NCBI GenBank assembly: GCA_013398055.1
Contig: VZRS01007384.1
Location: 1-64,000 of the forward strand
From: Ifrita kowaldi
Taxonomy: Eukaryota; Chordata; Aves; Passeriformes; Cinclosomatidae
Length of the DNA: 64,000 bases
Direction of reading: 5' to 3'
Both the position numbers and the translations under genes were made by a program. The notes beneath the pieces are model-generated. The model saw only the letters and a program-made list of their open reading frames with translations, made no database searches and was not told the origin of the DNA. This document shows, piece after piece, positions 40,232 to 52,909 of the stretch (positions are counted from its first letter, which is position 1; each line of letters begins with the position of its first letter).

Positions 40232-43200
40232 TAATCTCAGGATGCACTATGCAAAATTAATCTACAAAATATAGAGCAAAATTGAAAATGTTAAAGGTAC
40301 AAACCTCACTAAAGGCCTTGCTCACTTCTGTTTATTTTACAAAGAGAATTTACAGTGTATTCATGTCAGCTAATTCTCAGTTACCATAGCAGCTTATGAA
40401 AAAAGAATAGGGGACAGTAATAGTATATTTCTGTAGTATATACTGAAAATAGCAGAAAAGTTTTTTGAGAGTTGTATTTTCTACTAAATAGCTCTTAGAT
40501 CCGTATGAATAAACCAAAGATTCAATCAGAACATAACTTGTAATAACAGTGCGTTGCTGGTGTGAGTATTCCCACTTAAAAATATTTTACCCTTCAGTTT
40601 TCTGTACTCATTTCACAGATGACAAAATACTCCTCAGGATAAACAAAGTTTGTAGAATACAATTTGAAGTGTTTAAACTTTTGCTTGTGACAATAAGAGC
40701 TCTATCATTCTTAAAGTATATTTCAGTGTCTTAGTCAGAGGAAAATCAGTCATGGATATTTTTATTTTTGACAGCGAGTAAAGGAATAGCACACAAACAA
40801 CAGCAAATACATCAACTGGAGTCAATTTTCAAAAGACAATGGCTTTGAGTTGGAAACACAGGCTTTCATCAAATTCTGTTACTGCTTACAACATTTCTAT
40901 CAGCCACACTTTCTCTCTTCCAGGAAGGGAACATACCACAAAACCAACGAAACTTTAACACTTTTTCAAACTGAGAAATGCATATTTCTCAGGTCATTGT
41001 TGTCCTTTAGTCAGCTCGGAGACAACCTTAGTGTTTAAATGATTGAGATGAGTTTGAAGAAATGGCCTGGCTTTCAGTGTAAGTTGCAGAGACGTATGAA
41101 AGTAATTTCAGAAGTCTTGGGTTTCTAAAGTTGACCAGGAAGGTAGCCATTGTTTCCATAAATGTTTGTGATATCCGACTGTCATTTATTTGGCATTTGC
41201 TATTGCTGGTGATGCCAGTGACCCCAAAGATGGCAGAAACCAACTTCATGCTGGATTTGCATTGGTTTGGAAAGGTCTGGACAGGGTCATGACACGTCTA
41301 AGTTTACATTTTTTCCTCTAAGATTACATTTAACTTTTCTTTCTGTATTGCTACTGAAAAATTGCATTTGTTTTACAGATGTGGCTCTATATCCAAAATT
41401 AAAATTCTCCTGTCATTTTCACAATTCCTCTAACAATGCCGCAAGCCTAGAGAAACTAGCACAGAGCCCTTAATTACTCCTGTCTCACACTTCTTTTTGA
41501 TAACTGGGAAACATTTGCTGTCCTGCCTGTCACTGAAGCCTGTAACCACATTCAATTTGATTCCCCCTTAAACAACATTAATACTTTATGTGACAATATC
41601 AGTTGATGCAGTCCTTGATTCTAATCTCTTTTGTTAACCTAACTTTTCGAACACGCATGTTTTTTCTCCTGTTTTTTCACTATATTTACAAAACCCTCTT
41701 TCCTCCTTTGAAGCTTCATTGCTCATGACCCATTTATTTGTTATACTGCATAGCAAAATATTAAAAATACTTCTGATGGGCAGCACTGTATAGTTACTAC
41801 TCTGTTAAGCCATCTATCTATCTACAGCCACTTTATTTTTCATTTGCATGAAACCTTTGGATATTGTCAGTTCCACATGACAGCAGAGCAGCCACTAGTT
41901 AAGTTGCAATGATTGACTGCTGCTTGGAAGATCTACTGCAGGTTAATGCTGTTGCCTTGGAGTTTGCATTCACGCCTTGGAGTGACTCCTGCTTTAGCTC
42001 CTGAATCTTTTCTCAGCGTGTATTCCTTCTTTCAATTATGCCCAGTTGAAGCATTTGTCTGTCTGGAGTGTTGCACTTGTTTGGACTGGCCTTTGATCTT
42101 AAGTCTTGGGACTCAGGATTGCCTAACAACCATCCATCATCTTATCAAGGATTTTGGGGCTAGTGTTTTTCCTACTAGAGGAGAGCATTCAACAAGGACA
42201 TGACTCCTATACGTTACTGTAACTTATATAATTTATTTTAATGTCCCTCAGTAGAATAATGTCTTGTAAGTTATTAATGGTCTTCTGATTGTTCCTCCTG
42301 AACAGAAAGGTCCACTTATACATTTCACTTATAAACAAACAACATAATACCTGTACCCTATAGTGAAGCCATGCACTAACAGGTAAGAGGTTGCCAGGTA
42401 TGAACCTATTCCTTTCTCCCTTCTGCTGCTCCCCAGTTTAGTCTAAGCTTAGGAAGACAGCTGGGAGACATTTACACGTCATTTTCACATGCACATCATG
42501 TAAGTGAAATAACCGTGAAAGGTTATTGAAGGTCTGCTTAAACAACTGAGAACATTGTTACAAACTGGTTCTTCGAGCTGCCTCTTGTGAGTGGGCAGAA
42601 GGGGGTTTGCAAAATAAAATAATAAAATGGTTTCCCTGTCACCTTTGATCAGTGTGCTGTTTAGTGCATTACTCAAAAATGGTGTCAAATTTACTGCTGC
42701 TGCGGATTTCACCTTTAAGGATATTTTCTTCACTGTTGGAAAAAAGAATGGATTTGATAATGCGGCTGCATATTGAATGACTAGAAATGTCTTACTGTTT
42801 GTCCAAACAGCGAAAATGCAGTAGATGATTGAAAATGAAGCTCTTCTTATTGACTTGCTGCATATTTGATTGACTTGCTGGACAACTGTTTGATAGAAGA
42901 GCATATAATATATCATCACTCTCACAAGTGGGTCTGAAATTTTGCAAGAATGACAGGTGCTGGCAAAATGGCTTTACTAATCAGACCTGCACAATAAGAG
43001 CAACTAAAATGCACTATGCTTTTCTGTTTCAATAGAACAGACTTTTTCCTGAATGAATGCTTGTGGGAATTAATTCACGTCTGGAGTTTTTGTGAGAGAC
43101 AGAGACCTTGCTGCAATCTCTGCAAAAGCAGTAAGCCAACAAGAAATGAATGTAAGGTCTGTATGGGATGTAATGATTCTCAGTGAAAGCAATACTTACG

Positions 43201-46200
43201 TAGTTTATGGAAATGTGGGCTTAAATAAGCTATGATCAAGAATAGTATGACTCTACGAACCAGATTGCCAGAAGGCAAAACTGAGAGGCAATTGAGATCC
43301 ATAGAACTACATCTATGCATTTCTTTATTTTGGGTGTTTTGCTCTTTCTTCCTCATTTGACTGCTTTCCCACTCCTACAAACCAAAATAAAAAACCCACA
43401 TGATTAAAAAAAAGGTATTTCCCTCAATCCTTGAATTTTTTTTTAAAAAGAAATGGCATATTGTTTTTATTTTTCTTGGGAAAAAATTATGCCCATGGGA
43501 ACAAATATTTGAAAATAATCTACTATTTCAGTTGTTCATCTTCTCTTCTGATCATAATTTTAAAAGGAAGAAAACAGGAATAAGGTCTTGCAGTGACCCT
43601 TTGAAACTGCAAAAGAATTTTTTAATTTTCAAAATAGGAAATTTGATTTTTTTCATAATTATATTAGAAAAAATATTCATGTTTTAATTTTGAGATGTGA
43701 AGCTTGTCATACGCTCTTTAGCAAGCCCTTTTGCTTTGACTAGATATGACCAGGATGTCTAGATAAACTATGGATTTGTTGCAAAGAGCTAAATGCTAAA
43801 GACTGTAATATATTCCTTAAGTAAGCACATTCCTCCTTGAAAGCCTGTGCTCGGAACTTTTATAATTTAAAAAATGTAAATCTTTGTGTTGCATCCTAAT
43901 TCCTCATTAAGTAAGGTCTGTGCACTGACTTAAGTTTTCTCATGCTTTCCAGTATCAGTATTTTCTCCCCCATTTCTTTCTGGCCTAAAACACACATTAG
44001 GCATTTAGGCACAGAACAGTGACTAACCAGACTTGCCTGGTTGCCATAATGACAAGTAATTGCAGTTCTTCACTTTCAAAGTTTACCTTGTCTCAAGAAT
44101 AATGGCACTGACAGAAGTAGGATGTTATACTGTAAAAAAACCAAACCATGAACCTATTGTGAAATAATTTAAGAAAATTCCTTTAGTCACCACAACCTGA
44201 GAGGAGAGTGTAATATTTTTGACTTCATTTTGTTTTCAACTGATTACAGAAGGACACAGCTTTCCCCTGCAGGAACTGACCTTGTGCCAGTGACATCAAT
44301 GGAAACATTGCCATTGACATTATTGGGAATTGGATCAGATGCACAGTTTGCACCAGTCATGTGATAGCTGTAGGTAATGATATTTTTCTTATCACATTTA
44401 GTACTTTCAAGAGTAAAGTACATGTTAAGATTTCAGTTGCTTCTTACAGTGGATGTGGTGAGCCAGTATTGAAATATGATGATCAATAATTTTGTTCCTC
44501 TGAGAAAGTCTAGTCAGTGATTTTTTTGAACTTAATTGGACTAGAAGAAAGCAATCTAGCAGAGCTGATAGCAATCAATGCAGTTAAAAATGAAACTGCA
44601 TAAAAATGGCTGAATACATTTATGTAAATAGCTGTTTTTTCACAGTCACAATCTTCAAATGGCACGATGCTAGACTTAATAGCTACGTACTTTGACAAAA
44701 CAGTTCAAGCAGCAAACCAAGAAATGCCTCTTTTTGATATTTGAGCTTTGAACAAATCATTGAAATGGTTTCTGAACTAAAGCAAAACCTATTTCTGGCA
44801 TCAAGTTTCAGAACAACATCTGGAATCCAGTTCAACATGAACTGCCTAATGTCTGTAGGTACTGAGAAAAAGTTATGCCAGACTCTAGTATTGGAACCCA
44901 AGTGCTCTCACCTAAATTTAAAGATTATTTCAGCCAGATGTAGCAATATTGTTAATTTATGTTTCATTAAGCATCTTGACACTTTTTTCAGCCAGGCATT
45001 TTTATTGTCAATACCTAAGTATATATTCTTTCAGTTTTACATCACCACACGCACATTCCCCCTTTGGCCTCTGGATCATTACATTGCAATTCTCACTTTT
45101 CCACAAGACTATACTGGTATGCAAATATGAAATAGTCTGTGTTACTAGCCAAAAAATGCATTCAAATTCGAATTGTTTTCTGTCCCATTTTTTACGTTGT
45201 TACATTTGCATTGATAAGACTAACTGAATGAGTAGTCCAATTGCCCATGATGCTTGGCCGCTTGTTTGAGTTGTACACTAGAAAATTCTACAATGATATT
45301 TTTTCAGGTGGGTGCAACTATAGTTTGTTGCTTCCCAGGAAAGATGGGGAAATAGAAAAGTAAAGTTAATCACTAAGTTATGCTGACCTAACTTTTCAAA
45401 GAAATAGTTTCTATCACTTTACAAATATAAAAGAAAAGGAAATATTTTGAAAGGCTAATTTCTCCTTTCATCTTAAAATCTCTTATCACTGCACTGGGAA
45501 GATTCTGTACTTTGGATAACAGTGACAATGCATTATTTGACAGGGAGGAAGTTGAAAATGTTTAGACCTTCAAAAATTTTATTTGTTTTCTGCCATTTTG
45601 TTTTCTATCATTGTTCACTTGAAAATAATAAATTCTGGGAGAAAGGGATGAGTCACATTTCAGCCCTTGCCTGAGAAAACTTTAGTAGACTACTGTTCTT
45701 CTTCAAGTATCAGAAAAGCATTTATATGAAAAATATATTTAATTTTCACTGTTCAACAAGTATATATTAGTACTTTTTAGCCACTCTTCTGGTTTTGGTG
45801 CCGACATGGGCAGGAATGCACAGATATTTGTGCTCATTTTGCGAATGGTTTCACCGTGGCAAAGAGGAGCTACATTAACAGCACTTCTGTTGGGAAGATT
45901 GAGAATAGTGTAGAGAACATACAGATTAAACTCCATTCTTAAAAGTGAATGAACAAGTTCTTCCCACTGGAAGGTGAAAAAAAAGTGAGTTTTGATACTA
46001 TTTGCTATTTTTCTGAAGTAAATTTTTCATAATTCATTACTTACTAGTCTGTATACTTCTGTACACTTATAAATACTTTTGCATTTTAGATGAAGATATT
46101 GTAACTGTATTTTAATGAAATTCTGCATTACTTAGACTATACTACTTTTGCCAAATGCACTGTTGAGCATTTACAAGCATACTATGAAGTAGTATCACAA

Positions 46201-49200
46201 CAAAATTATACTTCTCAAAGAAATGAATAAGGTACTTTTTAAGATACATTACTTTGTTTTTAATTGTATTTGTTCACTACTGTACTGCATAAAATCATAA
46301 AATACAGAAATATGTGATGGAACTTCCAGCCAGTGTGAATTACTATATTTTTACTATATGTGAATTACACATTTTATGAGAATTTGTTATTGTTGTTTTT
46401 TGAAACTTAGACATTAAAGGCTTTGGTAATAACAGGAAACATACATTAATGCCTACGTTTCCTTTAGAATATAATTTAGTTTATTTTCTGGTCATGGACA
46501 GAGAGCCACACTCCTTATTTTGTCATATCTTATAACTCTTATTAATTTGAGAGTTTGATCCTGATCAATTTAATACTATGGATCTCTAATATCTCAAAAC
46601 AGTGCAATAATGAATGTATGTTGTCATAAGTAATGAAAAAAGAATTTGAAAGATACTGGTAGTGTTTATTGGAAGGCAAGATCTAGTCTGCAAGACCATT
46701 CTTTTATTACCTTAATTTTATTGTTATGAACACCTGTGATTATGAAATAAAATGCTAGAAACTATTCAGCAGAAAGCCTGAGTGAAATTCTCTCTAATTA
46801 CAACAAGCTGTTTTTCTGATTTTAAGTGTGATTCCTATGAGCATGAATGAATTTCTTAGAAAATTAGGAGCAAATATGCTAAAAAAATGTAACAAGCTGA
46901 TGAATATTCTTGTTCAAGGAATATGGCTGATTTTGTTGGGTTTTTTTCCCTGTAAAGAAGATGACTGGTTACTTGTACACATATGATTAAAGAATGTTTC
47001 CCAGGTTTTGAAAGTCTCTCTGCCACTTGATAGTGACTACTCCATCAGAACAGTGTGTAGATGGAATATAACTAATTCATTAAAAAATTAACATTGAAAA
47101 TTTAGCGATTGAAATTCACAGAATTAAACCGTCACCAAAGCAAAACGATTTAATTGGAACTACACAGTCCTGGTATAAAAGACTGGAAGTATCCTGAATG
47201 GGACACTAACCAAGGGAAAATAATGCCTTCTCTGGAAGTTCAGCTTCAGAGCTCTTAACCAGCTTTTGGCCCATGGTCCTTTCTCTTCCTAAATAGAATT
47301 TTTGTTTAGAAACTTTGAATTTTCATGTTAGGAACTCAGTGAAGCCCATTTGCCATGTGCATGCAAAAGTTCCCTTGTACAGGGCAGAACATAAAATAGG
47401 TAGTTTAGTATCTATGAAATGGCACATTGCTCTGTGCAATGTAAACAACAGATGATTGTAAGAAGATAATTGTGATCCATAGTGATGATGTTCTTACTAG
47501 CCAGAGACAAGCATATTCATTAACCTTGAAAAAGCACTGCTAAATGACATCTTGAATTTGTCTGCCAATATGGTCTACAATTATCAAATCAATTGGCTTT
47601 ACAGAAAATCAGTTCCTATTCTTCTACATGGCTCTTTTCTGTTGGCACTACCTGTGCAATTTTGGTCTTGCCAAATCCTTCTTTGACAGGGGAGCTCCCT
47701 ACATTTTATAAAGCCAGTATTTTCAGAAATATGGCTTGAAAACAAGGACCTCAAAATAAAGAAAATACTATTACAAAATAAAAACTTAGTTCAATATTCA
47801 GATGTGCAATTCCTAACATCAGTTGCTATTTTGCATAGTTAATTTCTGCATACGAAGAATGAAAACTTCATTAATGACCTGGAAAATAATGAGGTTGAAC
47901 AGAAAGGATCTGCCCCTCCTAAACAGGCCAATTATAGTTGTTTCTTAGAATGATAATTTTATACTTTCATGACAGGATGTACAGGTCTGCAGCTAATTAA
48001 ACCTGTTACTATACATATGTACATATTTATTACAAATTAAATTCTGCACATATTTTGCATATAAACTAATTAATCAATAGACAATGAAAGTGAATACTAC
48101 TCACTGTTTCATAGCAATGGATAGCATTGCTTTTATTCATGGAAATTAGTTACAATATCAGAGAGTCATTACTGAAGTTACATGCTGCTATAAACATTCA
48201 TCCATGAATAAACTCTTAAATGGCTGTAATATATTTACTTACTCACTCTTGTTTGTTTAAAATCCTATTTGATGTACAATATTGAGAAGACAATCAAGAG
48301 ACATATCCTTGTTATTTCAGTCATTTTCATTGGAGAAAGTTCAGCTGGGGTAATAGAATTCTTTTATTTTGTTCTGTAAATGCCAATCTCAGATCAATGA
48401 TTTTATTTGAGCACTTTTGTTTGAGCATGATTTTTTATTCCTGATTAATCTTTGAGTATCTTTTTAAAAGGCATTTAACACTCATTTTGAAATTTTTTAA
48501 CTTCCCTTGACTGCTATCAGAAACCGGACTGCTCTCCATGGTGCTCAGTCAGCATTTCCAGATTCAGCACTTTCTGTCATTGATTGATAGAAGACACTTC
48601 TTTCCCAGTTACTGAGTCAGACACATCAGGGAGAGACAGACAGGCTGCAGAAGAAAATTTAATCAAGTAGAAGTAATTTGTAACAGATTTTGGCACTGAA
48701 ATATACTCACAAAGAATATAAAACTTTAAAATACTGTGTAGTTGATAGCTGGTATTTAGCGCATAAATTTAAATGAGAGTACACCTTTCTAAGAATGGTC
48801 ACACAGCCTACAAAACAAAACATTAAATCACAGGGACTGGATTTATTGTCACTATATTAAAAAGTACCTTTGGTTTTGCCATGTTGTAACTAAGGATGCC
48901 AACAGTGAATTCAGTACACAGTACACATTCTTCTCCTCGTGCATGGCTTTTAAAAAATGAGTTAATGAACGTCATCCAGGTTTTAGCAGAAGCATGTTTC
49001 ATCAACCCAGTGGTACAACACAAAAATGTAGGTAAGAACCTGTGCTAGAACTCCCTTCTCATTGTAAAGGATACATTTCATTGAAAAGGTGAGTTCATGG
49101 TTTGCACCATGATCTCCCTGGGGAGAGGGAAAGAGCCAGTGATGACTGCAGCTAAATTCTTAGTGCCAAGCTAGTACAGTTCTGTAAACACCACCCCTTA

Positions 49201-51063
49201 ACAGGTCACTGGAAAATAGTTTTCCTGAGGGAAACCCTAAATTAAATTACATTCTAAAACTTAAAAAAAATTGTATTTATCCACAATATTGGTCAGAAAA
49301 AATATTATACTTTTCTCAAACATATGCTTGGAAAAGGAGACTTCTCAGTCCTGTCTAATATGTACAATTAAATTGTATAGCCTTCTGATTTCTCAGGCCA
49401 AAATATTTTCTTAGGTGTAAGAACAGTGGGTCACATTTTTACAGTCATGGACAAACCTTTCCATGACTTTTAGCATCAAGGGAAACATTGAGAGAGACCA
49501 AGAGTTATAAACAATTTATTTTTCTGTGAGAATGTGAGAAATATTCAGGTTTTTTCTAATTTAGTAATGTTAATTTTTAAAAGCTATTTCTGTTTTTCCA
49601 TTTTCTCCCTATCCAAGATCAATATGGAATTCAGTTCTGTTCCAATTTTGTTGATATTTCTACTGTAATACCTTGAGAGGACAAGACAAGCAGTGAGTTT
49701 TTTAGTGAAAAAATAGTCTTGGTTAATGCTTAATTCTCTGTAGATACAGGCTTCTTGGCTGTGTGCAGATTGACAATTGGCTTTAGGATAATACTTTCAC
49801 TTTTCAAATAGCTCTCAGCAGATATATGCATGTAGATCTGCCAAAGAATCTATATTTGTCTGGTTTTATGTTGGCAATATGATTCCCAATTATTTTTAAA
49901 ATGTCCATTACAGCATGTTTCCAAAGGACTTTGAAATATGTTATCTATCTTCAAGGCAATGTCTTCATAGACATGTTCAAGTTAATAGCTTGGAAACTGC
50001 ATAGAGAAAAAAGAAAGTAACCCTTTGTGTTCTTTCAAAAATCCATACGGGACTCCTACTAAGAAGAGAGCTGACGCTTGAAGTAAACAAGCAAAGAAGA
50101 GTTTGGTATAGTTTTACATGATAGACAAAAAAAAGCTTAGGCTAAATTGCCAGATTCTTTGTCTTTCAAACACATGCAGCCTGCCAGATTCAGCATGAAT
50201 GCAGAGATTTGTCATCACCGAGAACTTTTCAGGAACAGGATTTAAGATTACAGAGGGTCAGAGTCTATTGATTCTATCTGAATTATTCTTGGTGCTTTCC
50301 TGAGTCTATGTGAAATGCTTACTGTCCACATACATCAATGTTAATGTTGCTAGAGCCTGTTCTGACTTACGTTTTCACAATATTTCCATACTGGGTAGAT
50401 TATTTAGATGCAGCAAAGTATGTTCATCAACAAGTACAGTTTTGTCACTTGTCCAAGTGTGCTGCAGAGGTCCTTTGTGCAGCATGGTAGATTTCAGATG
50501 TAAAGTTGTTGAGAAAAAAAAGCAAAATAGAAAAACCCTCACGGTAATACAAATTCTTATAAACATATGTGCATAAAAATGCACAATAAACTCAAACCAC
50601 AATAGGCGTAAAATGCAACAAAATACTCAACAAAATCAATAAAAACAAACAAGCTAAGCAACAAAATGAGTAAACAACAATTACAGCATTTAACAAGCAG
50701 GGATAGATAGTCTGAGTTCCTAAGCTTTATATTAGGCAATGATAATTTGAGCTTTTGCATGCATTCATCTTCCTGCCCCTTCTAATTTTTTGGCTGAATT
50801 GTACATGACATTAAAATTTATCTTGTGAGATAGCTCTCACCATGTGGATTTTTAAAAATTCAATCACGGATAACCTTATTTTAGCTCTTTGAGGTTTTAT
50901 CTTTCCAAGTAAATGGACCAAAATCATGCCCATCTACTTCATATAGATGATTTCAGATGATGATTGCTCCAACTTCTACTCAATTTCTTCTTCAAATCAA
51001 CTCATTAACTGTACTGTACCCCCCCTCTGCATCAAATGTAACATGACACGCTGGCCGGGGCGG

Positions 51064-51064
51064 N
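51064..51064. other. single undetermined base in a GC patch
   Basis: One N follows GCTGGCCGGGGCGG in otherwise A/T-rich DNA. It marks an unresolved base, perhaps at a contig join or a sequencing-difficult GC run. Confidence 0.95.
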
Positions 51065-52423
51065 TATTGTTTGAAACACAGCAAAGTGTAAGGAGTGGTA
51101 TTTTCCAAATGTATGGAATCAGGATATAGTGTTCATTTAGATTAAATCTGATGGTGTAAGCTTGGTCTTTCTGAGGTGCCTGAGCACTGAAAACAGTCTC
51201 AGCAATGTTACTTGCTGGTCTTGTGTCACAGCATTGTGTCCCTCCACTTCATAAAGCTATATGGTCCTGCCAGCTTCTTGACACTGTCTGCTAACAGAGC
51301 AGAAGAAAAAGGATAGAGCAGAGTGCAAGAGTCATGGAGATAAATGTCGCTCCTATGTGCTTCACGCGACATAACAAGTTTCACATATTACTTTATCTTC
51401 ATGTTGTGTCATTAAATGACTGACATACATGAAGTAAAGCTTGTATGAGTAATTTAGATTTATTATTTTTCACCTTTAGTGCCTAATTATACAAACTTGA
51501 TTGGGCAGACTGGATGGGAAAATGCAGTTTTATCTTTCAGCTAGTAAGACAATGTGATAAACTGGTAAAAAAGTGCAGTGGTTGGTACCAGGAATTGCAG
51601 TGGATATAGAATGTAGTTTTCCATTTTCTGTGTTTAAAACTTTTGCTCAAAATTCAACAAAATTTATTCAATTTGTATCTACTTATTAACATGTTTTGCT
51701 GGTATTGCATTAAAATAATAGTATTTTATAACCTTTTGGACATATTCAGACTGCATCACTTTACCTACAAGGTCTTAAGAAATTACCCATAAAAGGCCAT
51801 TTTGTGTAATCTATAAGCAGCTTGATTATTGATCCCATTGACATGAAAGTAAAACTTACCTAAAGGCACATTTATCAATGTGATCAGTGACCCTGGTTTC
51901 CTATGACATCATGCTGTGAATGTTTCTTGGAGAGAAAACATAAACTGACACGACAGATTTCCTTAGATACCTTTACAATACCTTTGCAATTTTTCTTGCA
52001 CTTTTATTTTTAGTGAGAAATACTTTCTGTTATTTTCAAGGTACCTTGTTAGAGTATTAGCCAATAGTTTTCCATTCTTGTATTTTTTCCATTTTTGTAT
52101 TAGTTGTTTTTCTTCCTCAAATAGGGACAATGAAGATATATAAATTGTTACATTTATTTGATTTCTCACTACTCTTCCAGTTTATCACTATTCCACTGAA
52201 TACTACATTTGACCTTCAGAATTGTTCCAACTCTCCCCAGCTTGCTATTAGAAATGAACATTGTGTTCTCTTCCTTTGTCAAGTTTGGTAAATAACGACT
52301 GAATAAAAACAGCTTGACAATCAGTAGGAATACGGGGTTGTGTATTAACTGCATACACAGGTTATTTGGCATGTATCTGGTACTGTATATCAAGGATGCT
52401 TCTGATTTCATATTGCTTTATAT

Positions 52424-52767
52424 GATAGAATCATGGACTGGTTTGGGTTAGAACTTAAAGATCTAGTGGGCAGGGACATCTTCCACTAGACCACGTTGCT
52501 CAGAGCCCCAGGCAACCTGACCTTGAACACTCCCAGGGATGGGGCATCCTCAGCTTCTCTGGGAAACCTACCTTTTTCAGTTTAAAGCCATTCCCCCATG
52601 TCCTATCACTACGAGCCCTTGTAAAAAGTCCCTCTCCAGCTTTAAGTACTGGATAGCTGCTGTAGGGTCTATCTGGTCCCTCCTCTGGAAGATCCAGCCC
52701 TGTGATCATCTTCAGGACCCTCTTCTTGACTTTCTCCATCAGGTCCATGTCCTTCTTATGCTGGGGG
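52424..52767 (-). mobile_element. CR1 LINE 3'-end fragment with internal deletion
   Basis: The plus strand starts TGATAGAATCATGGACTGG, the complement of the CR1 tail. It proceeds through GCCCCAGGCAACCTGACCTT, CCCAGGGATGGGGCATCC and CAGGTCCATGTCCTTCTTAT. It stops abruptly after CTGGGGG at about 52,767, which is the 5' truncation point of the element. Around 52,567 the text jumps from GGGAAACC to TTTTTCAGTTTAAAGCC. The stretch of roughly 60-80 bp that normally lies between them in CR1 is absent. A small deletion also removes part of the sequence just inside the tail. Of the five CR1 copies it appears among the better preserved. Confidence 0.93.
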
Positions 52768-52770
52768 AAC

Positions 52771-52909
52771 TTTGTAAGTTCCCACAGAACTATATGCAAA
52801 TATCCAAGATGTGCTATTATGCCAGTATCAAGATGTGTTTATGACTGCAAATACTGCGGCAGCGAAACAATATTAAAATACTTTCAGAAGTTCTGTGGGA
52901 ACTTATAAA
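52771..52909. repeat. 139-bp foldback with 21-bp arms
   Basis: The arms at 52,771-52,791 and 52,889-52,909 are reverse complements at 20 of 21 positions. Their 16-bp core AAGTTCCCACAGAACT / AGTTCTGTGGGAACTT is perfect. The spacer is 97 nt and contains a short direct repeat, CAAGATGTG, at 52,805-52,813 and 52,829-52,837. The arms are not CR1 sequence as I know it, but the left arm begins within four bases of the CR1 truncation point. Candidates are a small non-autonomous DNA transposon, a product of template switching during repair or retrotransposition, or a hairpin-forming transcript. The inverted repeat is certain; its nature is not. Confidence 0.85.

Larger units (their letters stand above)
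38971..52423. other. AT-rich non-coding DNA, no gene seen
   Basis: No gene is supported. The longest frames are 146 codons (42,485-42,925, -) and 129 codons (44,741-45,130, +). Neither shows a domain, signal or plausible exon borders. Items visible inside are a 9-bp hairpin at 39,046-39,079 (CCTGAACTC and GAGTTCAGG), an A/T hairpin at 40,186-40,231, a decayed repeat trace at 44,291-44,340 and an isolated N at 51,064 in a short GC-rich patch. Confidence 0.5.

Noticed and set aside
42485..42925. 146-codon minus-strand open frame
   Set aside because: No domain, no exon borders, and a length compatible with chance.
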